Below, piece by piece: positions 12,187 through 20,621 of a stretch of DNA of 53,231 nucleotides (position 1 is the stretch's first letter; every line of letters begins with the position of its first letter). A model generated the notes under the pieces. The model was not told where the DNA came from. It saw nothing but the letters and a program-made list of their open reading frames with translations, and made no database searches. The translations under genes and the position numbers were made by a program. This DNA comes from Propionivibrio dicarboxylicus (GTDB lineage: Bacteria; Pseudomonadota; Gammaproteobacteria; Burkholderiales; Rhodocyclaceae): the NCBI RefSeq assembly GCF_900099695.1, contig NZ_FNCY01000025.1:1-53231 (forward strand). The letters run 5' to 3'.

Positions 12187-13569
12187 CTACTCGCCCGCCC
12201 CAAGGTCCGTGAAGCGCGGCCCAAGCAAGGCGTTGATCACCAGCACGTCTTCCTCGCTCAGCGCCCCGGCCGCCGCCTTGAGCTTCAGACCTTGCATCAG
12301 CGTGTCATAACGCGCCTTGGTCAGATCGCGCTTGGAGGCATACAGTTGCTGTTCGGCGTTGAGCACATCGCTGTTGATGCGAATGCCGACGCGATACCCG
12401 GCCTGGTTGCCTGTGACCGCCACTTCTCCCGACTCGATTGCCGACGCCAAGGCCTCCATCTGCGCCAGTCCGCTGGCGATCCCGGCAAAAGCCTGGCGCG
12501 CGTCGGTGGCAGCCTGCCGGCGCGCCGCCTCAAGATCGGCCTCCGCCTTGCGACGATTGGCAATCGCTTCGGCGACCCGGGCGCTCGTCCCGCCGCCGGA
12601 AAAAATCGGGATGGTCACTTGAATGCCGGTGGTCATGGTCCGGCCCAGCGTCGTGTAGTCGGTCGGCATCGAATAAATTCCGGAAGAATAATTCCGTCCG
12701 AGCGTCGTCGTAAAATCGAGCGTCGGCAGATGCTCGGCACGATGTTTGCTGACCACCGAGTCGGTCGCGGCGAGCGCCGCCTGCCCGGCACGGACCACCG
12801 GATTATTTTCACGCGCCTGGCCGACCCACGCCTGTTCATCGTCGGGTTGCGGGCGTGGTGCGACGATTTGGGGCCGCAAGGCTGACAAGGTCCGTGGCGA
12901 TTCGCCGATGACTTTCTCGAGTTCCGCGCGTTTCGCCACCCGTTCGTTACGCGCCGCCACAAGTTCGGAGCGGGCCAGATCGACACGCGCGCGTGCCTCG
13001 TGGACATCGGTCAGGGCCGTCGTTCCAAACTGAAAGCCCCGCGCGGCGATCGCCTGTTGCTCGCTCATCGCTTTGAGCTTGGCCTCGGCAACGACGATCG
13101 AGTCTTCCGCGACAACGACATCGAAGTAGGCCTGCGCCGCGCGCAGGATCAGATCCTGCTCAGCCTGCATGTATTGCGCCACAGCCTGCTCGACCGTCGC
13201 GGCGGCTTCGATGTACGCGTAATAATTCTGCACGTGGAAGAGCGGATGGGTCATCTGCACATTCCAGTTCCAGGTACGCACGGTCCGATCGATCGGCGTC
13301 GCATAGTTGAACGAGGTATTTGCCAATGTCCTGTTATCCGCACTGGTCGCACTGATTGTCGGCAGGAAATTGGCCCACGCCTGCGGCAGGCGCTGCTCGA
13401 CGGCTTCGCGCGCATGGCGGGCGGCGGCAAAGGTCGGATCGTTCCCCTGCGCCAGACGGTAGATTCCGAGAAAATCGGCCGCAGCCGCCGTCTGCAACAA
13501 GCCGACAAGCACAACGATCCCGGAGCAGAATCGGAACAGACGACGCTTCCATGAATTGAATTGATTCAT
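12187..13569 (-). CDS. tolC: TolC-family outer membrane channel protein
   Basis: The 460-residue precursor has a clear signal peptide: basic start MNQFNSWKRR, hydrophobic core GIVVLVGLLQTAAAA, probable cleavage near residue 31. Two repeated halves rich in long alpha helices follow, as expected for the trimeric channel-tunnel. The second half carries the family signature GYRVGIRINSDVLNAEQQLY. TolC proteins form the outer-membrane exit duct for type I secretion and RND efflux. No membrane-fusion protein or ABC exporter lies beside it, so the partner is unknown. The RTX remnants and HlyC-like gene elsewhere in the window would use such a channel, but that link is inference. Confidence 0.9.
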   Translation of the reverse strand: MNQFNSWKRRLFRFCSGIVVLVGLLQTAAAADFLGIYRLAQGNDPTFAAARHAREAVEQRLPQAWANFLPTISATSADNRTLANTSFNYATPIDRTVRTWNWNVQMTHPLFHVQNYYAYIEAAATVEQAVAQYMQAEQDLILRAAQAYFDVVVAEDSIVVAEAKLKAMSEQQAIAARGFQFGTTALTDVHEARARVDLARSELVAARNERVAKRAELEKVIGESPRTLSALRPQIVAPRPQPDDEQAWVGQARENNPVVRAGQAALAATDSVVSKHRAEHLPTLDFTTTLGRNYSSGIYSMPTDYTTLGRTMTTGIQVTIPIFSGGGTSARVAEAIANRRKAEADLEAARRQAATDARQAFAGIASGLAQMEALASAIESGEVAVTGNQAGYRVGIRINSDVLNAEQQLYASKRDLTKARYDTLMQGLKLKAAAGALSEEDVLVINALLGPRFTDLGAGE

Positions 13570-13912
13570 CGCTCACGCCCGCTTTTCTGAAGCGTTGATA
13601 GATCCTGGAACCGCGCATCTCCGGCCAGAACGCGCCCTTCCAGGCCAGATTCGCTCAACCGCCGGCAAGCACCCGGCTCCGGTTCTCGACGGCAGCACTG
13701 AACGCGCTTTGTTGACGCAGCCTCATCGGACATTCCGCTCGCCGGGCTCGCCCGGATTCGTGGGGCCGGGGTCATCGCGTACGAACAGTGGCGGGAGGCG
13801 CCCCCCTCGCCTCCCGCACGCCCCCCGGCGCCATCACATGACCTGCTTCAAAAACGGTGCTGCCTGCAACAAAACCGCTGGACCGCATTCCTCTCCCGCC
13901 GGATGGCCGCCG
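13570..13912. other. 343-bp gap between tolC and the HlyC-like gene
   Basis: I see no supported gene here. It should hold the tolC promoter, reading leftwards, but no clear -35/-10 pair stands out. Its one clear structure is a perfect 10-bp hairpin at 13791-13817 (arms GCGGGAGGCG and CGCCTCCCGC, 7-base C-rich loop). That hairpin lies downstream of the HlyC-like stop and lacks a T-run on either strand. Confidence 0.6.
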
Positions 13913-14464
13913 TCAAAGCGTGGGCGAAGTCTCCGCGGGTTCCTCCGGCAAGGACTCGCCGGGCGCCGCCTGCGACGATTCCCGAGGCGCCTCCGGCGGG
14001 TACTCGCGAACGGTGAACATCCCCGGAGTCTCCGGATCCAGGATCATCATCGAGACCTTGCGCCCGGCAAGGACCGTTTGGCGCAGCTCCGTGAACAGCT
14101 CTTCCGCACCGCCGAACGGTGCCACAACGTCGATGATCCAGACGTCCTCGCCGCATCGCCATTCATGGGGTGCGATTTTCGGCAACGACGCCCGCATTCT
14201 TCCTGCCACCGCCTCATTGACAAGCGCCCACGAGAAGTAGGCACTGGGCACGCCATCCTTGTAATAGAGGTGGCACTGATCGAGCATGACTGGCGGCAAT
14301 ATCGCCCAGTCGATATCGGCGACGAACAGGAACTTGCGAAACGGATCCCGTGCGTATAGCCAGAGCGCCGGACCAATCAGCGGCAACCGCGCAAATCCTT
14401 CCCTGGCCTGCTCAAGCGCCGCCATGGCGGACGCCAGTGGTTCTTGATTGTTCTCTGCCATCAT
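13913..14464 (-). CDS. RTX toxin-activating lysine-acyltransferase (HlyC family), catalytic His replaced
   Basis: The 183-residue protein matches the HlyC/CyaC/ApxC family, which moves a fatty acyl group from acyl carrier protein to lysines of an RTX protoxin. Family features are LYARDPFRKFLF, PSAYFSWALVNE, then EDVWIIDVVAPFGG with the catalytic Asp (D112). In E. coli HlyC the catalytic pair is H23 and D92. An ungapped alignment of SPLHRNW with DPFRKFL puts R43 where H23 should be, and the 69-residue spacing to the Asp is identical. The C-terminus is a Glu/Pro/Ser-rich tail absent from HlyC. No intact RTX substrate lies nearby. Start may be M1 or M2; GGGGAG precedes both. Confidence 0.85.
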   Translation of the reverse strand: MMAENNQEPLASAMAALEQAREGFARLPLIGPALWLYARDPFRKFLFVADIDWAILPPVMLDQCHLYYKDGVPSAYFSWALVNEAVAGRMRASLPKIAPHEWRCGEDVWIIDVVAPFGGAEELFTELRQTVLAGRKVSMMILDPETPGMFTVREYPPEAPRESSQAAPGESLPEEPAETSPTL

Positions 14465-14716
14465 TCTCTCCCCCTGTCGGCAGGCCCCTGATCGAACACC
14501 GCCCGCCAGTAGAATTGATCTTCGCGGTTGCGCCGCTTCGGCCTGAATATCTGCCAGCGACTGGAGGAATTGTGCCAGTCATCGAAAAATCAAAATGCCA
14601 ACTATTTCCTGAGAATCGCTTATTCAATAAAAATATTTTTCATGGTTATCGCGTCATAGCGAATGACAGGGCCGTCGGTTTTGGCTGTCAGACAAGGCTT
14701 AGAGCCTATTTCGGCG

Positions 14717-14737
14717 GGGCTCGCGGCCCACGAGCCC
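14717..14737. other. 7-bp hairpin downstream of the 361-residue unknown gene
   Basis: GGGCTCG and CGAGCCC flank a 7-base loop, 15 bases past the end of the minus-strand gene. No T-run follows on the minus strand, so a terminator role is weakly supported. The rest of the 288-bp space between the two minus-strand genes contains an AT-rich patch around 14600-14650 that could hold a promoter for the HlyC-like gene. Confidence 0.3.
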
Positions 14738-14752
14738 TACCGAACCAAGCTC

Positions 14753-15838
14753 TTAGATCACCGCGATCATTTCCTCGATGTCATCGATGTCGCCCAGCGT
14801 CGTGATCGCATCGATTCGCGCCAAGATGGTGTCCTTGATCCGCTCCGTGCTCGTCAGGCGCTCCCAATTGGCGCCAACGGCGCTGGCCAGCAGCACTGCC
14901 GCCTTCGCCAGCGGCAGGCCGCGCGCCACGGCATAACTCTCGAGAATGGAATAATCTTCGCGCTCCCGAGGCTTCCCGCCGTTTTCCAGGAGGCTTCGCG
15001 CCAGCAATGCCTTATGACGCACAAGTTCGTCGTTGCCGATATAGTCGGAATGATTGAGCCGTCGCTTGCGATTGATCGTCTCGCGCAGTTGCGCTTTCAG
15101 ACGCGACATTTCATGCCGTCGATGGACTTCGCCCAGCACCCCCTGATGATTGACGGGTTCCATCCGATCGGCGTCGCTCTCGAATCGCGTCGAAAGCCCG
15201 GGAAAGCTCGCCTCAAGCAGACGTTCCCGCAATTCCAGCAAGGTCGCTTGATTCCCGGCGGCGGCAATCGCCTGATTCATCTTTTCACGAAAACGCTCGC
15301 TCTCCTTCACCACGCGCTCGGTTTCCTCGGCCTTGATCACGATCAGTCTCGCCGCCTGCCACATGGCACAACCCCGCGCAACCGCCACGGCTTCGAGCAG
15401 TTCGAATTTTTCTTCCTCCGGTACCCGGCCTTTCGCCCGGGCGAGGTAATCCCGCGCCTCTTTCAATTTCTCCCGGCGGGCCAACTCGCCGAACAGGCAG
15501 GACGGCATGAACGGGGCGCGCACGCTTTCGATCTTTTCGCTCAACGCCCGCAGCAAGGACGCTTTCTCGCCATCGAGCGAGGACGTTTCCAGCGCCGGCA
15601 CCGGCTCTTCCGCTGTTCCGGAGAAAACCTGGCCATTGAATCGCCATGCCCAGCAGTTCCTGAGAGTCATCGCGCTGGGCAAGATGCCGACATAAGTGCC
15701 GACCCAATACCAACGGCCGTTCATTGGCGGCCGATACTCCGGGTTGTCGGTGAAATACACGACCCGATTCGATTCCACCTGACTGACGATAATGTAGTTG
15801 CCGCCCGCTGGCAGCGTCGCGGGCGCGACAGTGTTCAT
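14753..15838 (-). CDS. Unrecognised 361-residue protein with an internal duplication
   Basis: I recognise no family. The first 65 residues are aromatic and beta-like (for example GGNYIIVSQVE, NGRWYWVGTYVG, NCWAWRFNGQVF). The rest is charged and helical and contains a module of about 75 residues twice. Copy one is anchored by FELLEAVAVARG and copy two by YSILESYAVARG. Each is followed by an Ala-rich helix, an ER(F/I)-type charged helix and a C-terminal acidic helix. No signal peptide or membrane segment is seen. The ATG at 15838 is preferred because GGGAG sits 8 bases upstream; the open frame continues to 16336, but that sequence does not look like protein. It may share a transcript with the HlyC-like gene. 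Confidence 0.7.
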   Translation of the reverse strand: MNTVAPATLPAGGNYIIVSQVESNRVVYFTDNPEYRPPMNGRWYWVGTYVGILPSAMTLRNCWAWRFNGQVFSGTAEEPVPALETSSLDGEKASLLRALSEKIESVRAPFMPSCLFGELARREKLKEARDYLARAKGRVPEEEKFELLEAVAVARGCAMWQAARLIVIKAEETERVVKESERFREKMNQAIAAAGNQATLLELRERLLEASFPGLSTRFESDADRMEPVNHQGVLGEVHRRHEMSRLKAQLRETINRKRRLNHSDYIGNDELVRHKALLARSLLENGGKPREREDYSILESYAVARGLPLAKAAVLLASAVGANWERLTSTERIKDTILARIDAITTLGDIDDIEEMIAVI

Positions 15839-16565
15839 GGTCGCATCTCCCATGAAAATCACCCTGCCATGACGAGGCGATCGCTCATGCCTCCCCCTGA
15901 CGACGGCAACGGGACTTGGCAACGTCTTGCGCAGGCGACGGTCATATACATTCCTCCCATGTCTTCGCCGATCCGCAATACGGCGTTTGCCAGGCATCTC
16001 GCGTATTGCTTTTTTTGTACGTTCGATCGAAATATCATTGATCAGGCCATTGTATTCCCCATCGAATCGGAATTGACCTGTCAGATATAACAGTCCGGCG
16101 AGACCACCATCAACTGGATGAACGCCATACTTTGCCAAAGCAGGAGACGGGAATGCCACACAGAACCGGACAATAACGACTCTGTACGAAGTATACATAA
16201 CCGCCTTAAACAAACGGCGCACAATGCCGATCGGCATGGACGGTGCCACATTGCCCGCAACTTCCCGACAGCCCCTTTTGGGCGCAATGCCGGAAACATG
16301 GCGCGGCGCAGCCAAGGGCATCTTCACCCCGGGCACACGGCGCTACCCCGACGCGCCGCGCTAAAGTACGATGACATCCTTTGCGTTCGTAATGGAACCA
16401 TCCGGGAAAAAACAGGTCACACGAAAAACACGAAATTTCGCATTACAGCATAACATTTCATATTGCGAAAAATCGAAACTCGGCGTATTGCCAGTCGCTC
16501 AATCCTTCCCGATGAAGACGCGCGACTGTCGGCCACCTCATCAACCGGTCCTCAGGAGAACATGC
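15839..16565. other. 727-bp region upstream of aceE without a supported gene
   Basis: The open frames here are unlikely proteins: they mix codon usage unlike the neighbours and match nothing. The part from about 16090 to 16500 is richer in A and T than its surroundings. It holds a 10-bp palindrome CGAAATTTCG at 16431-16440. There is also a weak promoter-like pair, TTGCGA then TATTGC with 17 bases between, at about 16464-16492. AGGAGA at 16554-16559 serves aceE. The region presumably contains the pyruvate dehydrogenase promoter and the promoter of the divergent 361-residue gene. Confidence 0.5.
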
Positions 16566-19253
16566 ATGGCACCGCAAACCAACACCATCCCCGCCGTCGC
16601 GGATACGGACGCCGACCCGCAGGAAACGCGCGAATGGCTCGACGCACTCGCTGCCGTCCTGGAGAACGAAGGCCCCGAGCGTGCCCACTTCCTGATCGAG
16701 CAAATGATCGGACAGGCGCGTGAAAAAGGCATCGACCTGCCCTATAGCGCCACGACCGAATACATCAACACGATCCCGACCGACCGGCAACCGAACTACC
16801 CGGGCGACGCCGACATCGAAATCCGGATCCGCAACTACATCCGCTGGAACGCCATGGCGATGGTCGTGCGCGCCAACAAGAACACCAACGTCGGCGGCCA
16901 CATCGCCTCCTTCGCCTCGTCGGCCGCGCTCTATGACGTCGGCTTCAACTGGTTCTGGCGCGGCCAGGACGACGCCTCCGGCGGCGACCTCGTCTTCTTC
17001 CAGGGCCACTCGATCCCCGGCGTCTATGCCCGCGCGTTCATGATGGGGCGGTTGAGCGAAGACCAAATCAACCATTTCCGCCAGGAAGTGGACGGCAAGG
17101 GACTGTCCTCCTACCCGCACCCCTGGCTGATGCCCGACTTCTGGCGTTTTCCGACCGTGTCGATGGGACTCGGTCCGATCCAGGCGATCTACCAGGCGCG
17201 CTTCATGAAGTACATGCAGAGCCGCAACTTCATCCCGGCCAACGATCGCAAGGTCTGGGCCTTCCTCGGCGACGGCGAGACCGACGAAGTCGAGACGCTC
17301 GGCGCCATCGGCATGGCCGCGCGCGAGCGCCTCGACAACCTGATCTTCGTCATCAACTGCAACCTGCAGCGGCTTGACGGCCCGGTGCGTGGCAACGGCA
17401 AGATCATCCAGGACCTCGAAGGTCAGTTCCGCGGTGCCGGCTGGAACGTCATCAAGCTGATCTGGGGCCGCTTCTGGGATCCGCTCTTCGCCCGCGATAC
17501 CAAGGGCATCCTCAAGAAGCGCATGATGGACGTGGTCGACGGCGAATACCAGACCTACAAGGCCAAGAACGGCGCCTACGTGCGCGAACACTTCTTCAAC
17601 ACGCCCGAACTCAAGGCGCTCGTCGCCGATTACACCGACCGCGAACTCTTCGAACTCAACCGCGGCGGCCATGACATCTTCAAGATTTTCGCGGCCTTCA
17701 AGGCGGCGACCGAGCACCAGGGCCAGCCGACGCTGATCCTGGCCAAGACGGTCAAGGGCTATGGCATGGGCGAATCGGGCCAGGCGATGAACATCTCGCA
17801 CCAGCAGAAGAAACTCGACCGCGAGGCGCTGATCGGCTTCCGCGACCGCTTCAAGCTGCCGGTGCCCGACGACAAGATCGACGAACTGCCCTACCTGCGC
17901 TTTGCCGAGAATTCCGAGGAATACAAATACATGCACGAGCGCCGCGCCGCGCTCGGCAGCTACCTGACGCGCCGGCGCACGCACGCGGAGCCGCTCGAAG
18001 TGCCGCCGCTCGCGGCCTTCGAACCGCTGCTCAAGGCCTCGGGCGAAGGACGCGAAGTATCGACGACGATGGCCATCGTCCGCCTGCTCAACATCCTGCT
18101 CAAGGACAAGCAGATCGGCAAGCGCGTCGTCCCGATCGTCCCCGACGAATCGCGCACCTTCGGCATGGAAGGCCTGTTCCGCCAGATCGGCATCTGGAAC
18201 CAGCAAGGCCAGAACTACGTGCCTGAAGACCACGACCAACTGATGTTCTACAAGGAATCGAAGACCGGCCAGGTTCTGCAGGAAGGCATCAACGAAGCCG
18301 GCGCGATGAGCGACTGGATCGCCGCGGCGACGGCCTACTCGGTGCATAACGAGCAGATGATCCCGTTCTACATCTGCTACTCGATGTTCGGCCTGCAACG
18401 TACCATGGACCTCTACTGGGCCGCCGCCGACCAGCGCGCGCGCGGCTTCCTGATCGGCGGCACCGCCGGCCGCACGACGCTCAACGGCGAAGGCCTGCAG
18501 CACGAGGACGGCCACTCGCTGATCCTCTCGGGCCTGATCCCGAACTGCATCAGCTACGACCCGACCTTCTCCTACGAAGTCGCCGTCGTCATGCAGGACG
18601 GCATGCGCCGGATGTTCGCCGAACAGCAGGACGTGTTCTATTACATCACCGTCATGAACGAGAACTACGAGCATCCGGAAATGCCGGCCGGTGCAGAACA
18701 GGACATCGTCAAGGGCCTTTACCGCTTCCGCAGTGGCGCCGAAGACGATGCCAAGACGCCGCGCGTGCAACTGCTCGGCTCCGGCACGATCTTCCGCGAA
18801 GTCATCGCCGCTGCCGAACTGCTCAAGAACGACTGGGGCGTCGACGCCGACCTCTGGGGCTGCCCGAGCTTCAGCGAACTCGCGCGCGACGGCAACGACG
18901 CCGTGCGCTGGAATATGCTGCATCCGACCGACACGCCGCGCCAATCGCACGTCGCGCAGCGCCTCGGCCAAACGCGCGGCCCGGTCGTCGCCGCCACCGA
19001 CTACGTCCGCCTCTATGCCGAACAGATCCGTCCGTTCATCGACCGCCGCTACGTCACGCTCGGCACCGACGGTTTCGGCCGCTCCGACACGCGCGAAGCG
19101 CTGCGCCGCTTCTTCGAGGTGGATCGCTACTGGGTGACCGTTGCGGCGCTGAAAGCGCTCGCTGACGACGGCGTCATCGCCGCAAGCACGGTCGCCGAAG
19201 CCATCGCAAAATACGGAATCGACATCAACAAGCCGAATCCGCTGACGGTATAA
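16566..19253 (+). CDS. aceE: Pyruvate dehydrogenase E1 component, homodimeric type AceE
   Basis: The 895-residue protein is the thiamine-diphosphate enzyme that decarboxylates pyruvate and acetylates the lipoyl groups of E2. E. coli AceE has 887 residues. The N-terminal E2-binding segment ETREWLDALAAVLENEG is intact. The ThDP/Mg motif runs from GDGE (G235) to NCN (N264), and GGTAGRTTLNGEGLQHEDGH is present. The start at 16566 is chosen for the AGGAGA site 6 bases upstream and the homologous MAPQ beginning; the longer in-frame reading from 16371 adds unrelated sequence. It is first in aceE-aceF-lpd, 16 bp before aceF. Confidence 0.97.
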   Translation: MAPQTNTIPAVADTDADPQETREWLDALAAVLENEGPERAHFLIEQMIGQAREKGIDLPYSATTEYINTIPTDRQPNYPGDADIEIRIRNYIRWNAMAMVVRANKNTNVGGHIASFASSAALYDVGFNWFWRGQDDASGGDLVFFQGHSIPGVYARAFMMGRLSEDQINHFRQEVDGKGLSSYPHPWLMPDFWRFPTVSMGLGPIQAIYQARFMKYMQSRNFIPANDRKVWAFLGDGETDEVETLGAIGMAARERLDNLIFVINCNLQRLDGPVRGNGKIIQDLEGQFRGAGWNVIKLIWGRFWDPLFARDTKGILKKRMMDVVDGEYQTYKAKNGAYVREHFFNTPELKALVADYTDRELFELNRGGHDIFKIFAAFKAATEHQGQPTLILAKTVKGYGMGESGQAMNISHQQKKLDREALIGFRDRFKLPVPDDKIDELPYLRFAENSEEYKYMHERRAALGSYLTRRRTHAEPLEVPPLAAFEPLLKASGEGREVSTTMAIVRLLNILLKDKQIGKRVVPIVPDESRTFGMEGLFRQIGIWNQQGQNYVPEDHDQLMFYKESKTGQVLQEGINEAGAMSDWIAAATAYSVHNEQMIPFYICYSMFGLQRTMDLYWAAADQRARGFLIGGTAGRTTLNGEGLQHEDGHSLILSGLIPNCISYDPTFSYEVAVVMQDGMRRMFAEQQDVFYYITVMNENYEHPEMPAGAEQDIVKGLYRFRSGAEDDAKTPRVQLLGSGTIFREVIAAAELLKNDWGVDADLWGCPSFSELARDGNDAVRWNMLHPTDTPRQSHVAQRLGQTRGPVVAATDYVRLYAEQIRPFIDRRYVTLGTDGFGRSDTREALRRFFEVDRYWVTVAALKALADDGVIAASTVAEAIAKYGIDINKPNPLTV

Positions 19254-19269
19254 CCAGGGAGAACCGCAC

Positions 19270-20610
19270 ATGAGTCAGCATATCGAAATCAAGGTCCCGG
19301 ACATCGGTGATTACACCGACATTCCGGTTATCGAACTCTGCGTCGCCGTCGGCGACACGGTGGCGATCGACGACGCGCTCGTCACGCTCGAATCCGACAA
19401 GGCGACGATGGACGTGCCGGCCTCGGCGGCCGGCGTCGTCAAGGAACTGCGCGTCAAGCTCGGCGACCGCGTCTCGCAGGGCAGCATCGTTGCGATCGTC
19501 GAGGCCGCAGGCGCTGCCGCCGCGCCGTCCGAACCGGTGGCTTCGGTCGTCCCGCCCCCGGCTGCCGTAGCGGCCACCCCGGTCGCAGAAAAAGCCCCGG
19601 CCGCCCCACCGGCGCCCGCAGCGGCGCCCGCCAGCCTGCCGCCGGCTGCGCCGCCGATCCCGACCTCGCCGAACGCGCCGATCAGCCACACCCACGCCAG
19701 CCCCTCGGTGCGCCTGCTGGCGCGCGAACTCGGCGTGACGCTGACGCAAGTGCCGGCCTCCGGACCGAAAAGCCGCATCCTGCGCGAGGACGTCATCGCC
19801 TACGTCAAGGGCGTCATGCAATCCGGACCGGTCGCCGCAGCGGCGGCACCGGCCCCGGCCGGCGCCAGCCTCGGCGGACTCGATCTGCTGCCCTGGCCGA
19901 AAGTCGATTTCGAGAAATTCGGCCCGATCGAGCGCCAACCGCTCTCGCGCATCAAGAAGATCTCCGGCCAGAACCTGGCGCGCAACTGGGTGATGATCCC
20001 GGCCGTCACCTACCACGACGAAGCCGACATCACCGAACTCGAAGCCTTCCGCCTGCAGGTCAACAAGGAAAACGAGAAAGGCGGCGCCAAGATCACGATG
20101 CTTGCCTTTGTCATCAAGGCCTGCCAGATCGCGCTCGCCAAGTATCCGGAATTCAACAGCTCGCTCGACGGTGACAGCCTGGTCCTGAAGAAATACTTCA
20201 ACATCGGTTTCGCTGCCGACACGCCGCATGGCCTCGTCGTCCCGGTCATCAAGAATGTCGACCAGAAATCGGTCAGCCAGCTCGCCGTCGAATGCGGCGA
20301 ACTCGCCAGGAAGGCACGCGACGGCAAGCTCGGCCCGGCCGACATGAGCGGCGCCTGCTTCACCATCTCCAGCGTCGGCGGCATCGGCGGCACCAGCTTC
20401 TCGCCGATCGTCAATGCGCCTGAAGTCGCCATCCTCGGCGTCTCCAAGTCGGTGATGAAGCCGGTCTGGAACGGCGAGACCTTCATCCCGCGCCTGATCC
20501 TGCCGCTCTCGCTCTCGGCCGACCACCGCGTCATCGATGGCGCGCTCGGCACGCGCTTCAATGCCTATGTCGCGCAGCTGCTCTCCGACATGCGTCGGGC
20601 ATTGATCTGA
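19270..20610 (+). CDS. aceF: Pyruvate dehydrogenase E2, dihydrolipoamide acetyltransferase AceF
   Basis: The 446-residue core enzyme moves the acetyl group from lipoamide to CoA. Order of parts: one lipoyl domain (residues 1-80, lipoylated K44 in ESDKATMDVP); a long Ala/Pro linker (about 82-135); a peripheral-subunit-binding domain starting ASPSVRLLARELGV; a second linker; and the catalytic domain with H419 and D423 in SADHRVIDG. Many gammaproteobacterial E2 chains carry two or three lipoyl domains; a single one is common in betaproteobacteria, and the E3 subunit supplies another. It lies 11 bp before lpd. Confidence 0.96.
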   Translation: MSQHIEIKVPDIGDYTDIPVIELCVAVGDTVAIDDALVTLESDKATMDVPASAAGVVKELRVKLGDRVSQGSIVAIVEAAGAAAAPSEPVASVVPPPAAVAATPVAEKAPAAPPAPAAAPASLPPAAPPIPTSPNAPISHTHASPSVRLLARELGVTLTQVPASGPKSRILREDVIAYVKGVMQSGPVAAAAAPAPAGASLGGLDLLPWPKVDFEKFGPIERQPLSRIKKISGQNLARNWVMIPAVTYHDEADITELEAFRLQVNKENEKGGAKITMLAFVIKACQIALAKYPEFNSSLDGDSLVLKKYFNIGFAADTPHGLVVPVIKNVDQKSVSQLAVECGELARKARDGKLGPADMSGACFTISSVGGIGGTSFSPIVNAPEVAILGVSKSVMKPVWNGETFIPRLILPLSLSADHRVIDGALGTRFNAYVAQLLSDMRRALI

Positions 20611-20621
20611 AAGGACCGGAC

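Noticed and set aside
15839-16336. Upstream extension of the 361-residue unknown protein to 527 residues
   Set aside because: The extra part has mixed composition, no ribosome-binding site and no continuity with the protein-like segment, whereas a GGGAG site precedes the ATG at 15838.
16371-16565. Longer aceE start
   Set aside because: It would add 65 residues not seen in AceE proteins; the ATG at 16566 has a proper ribosome-binding site.
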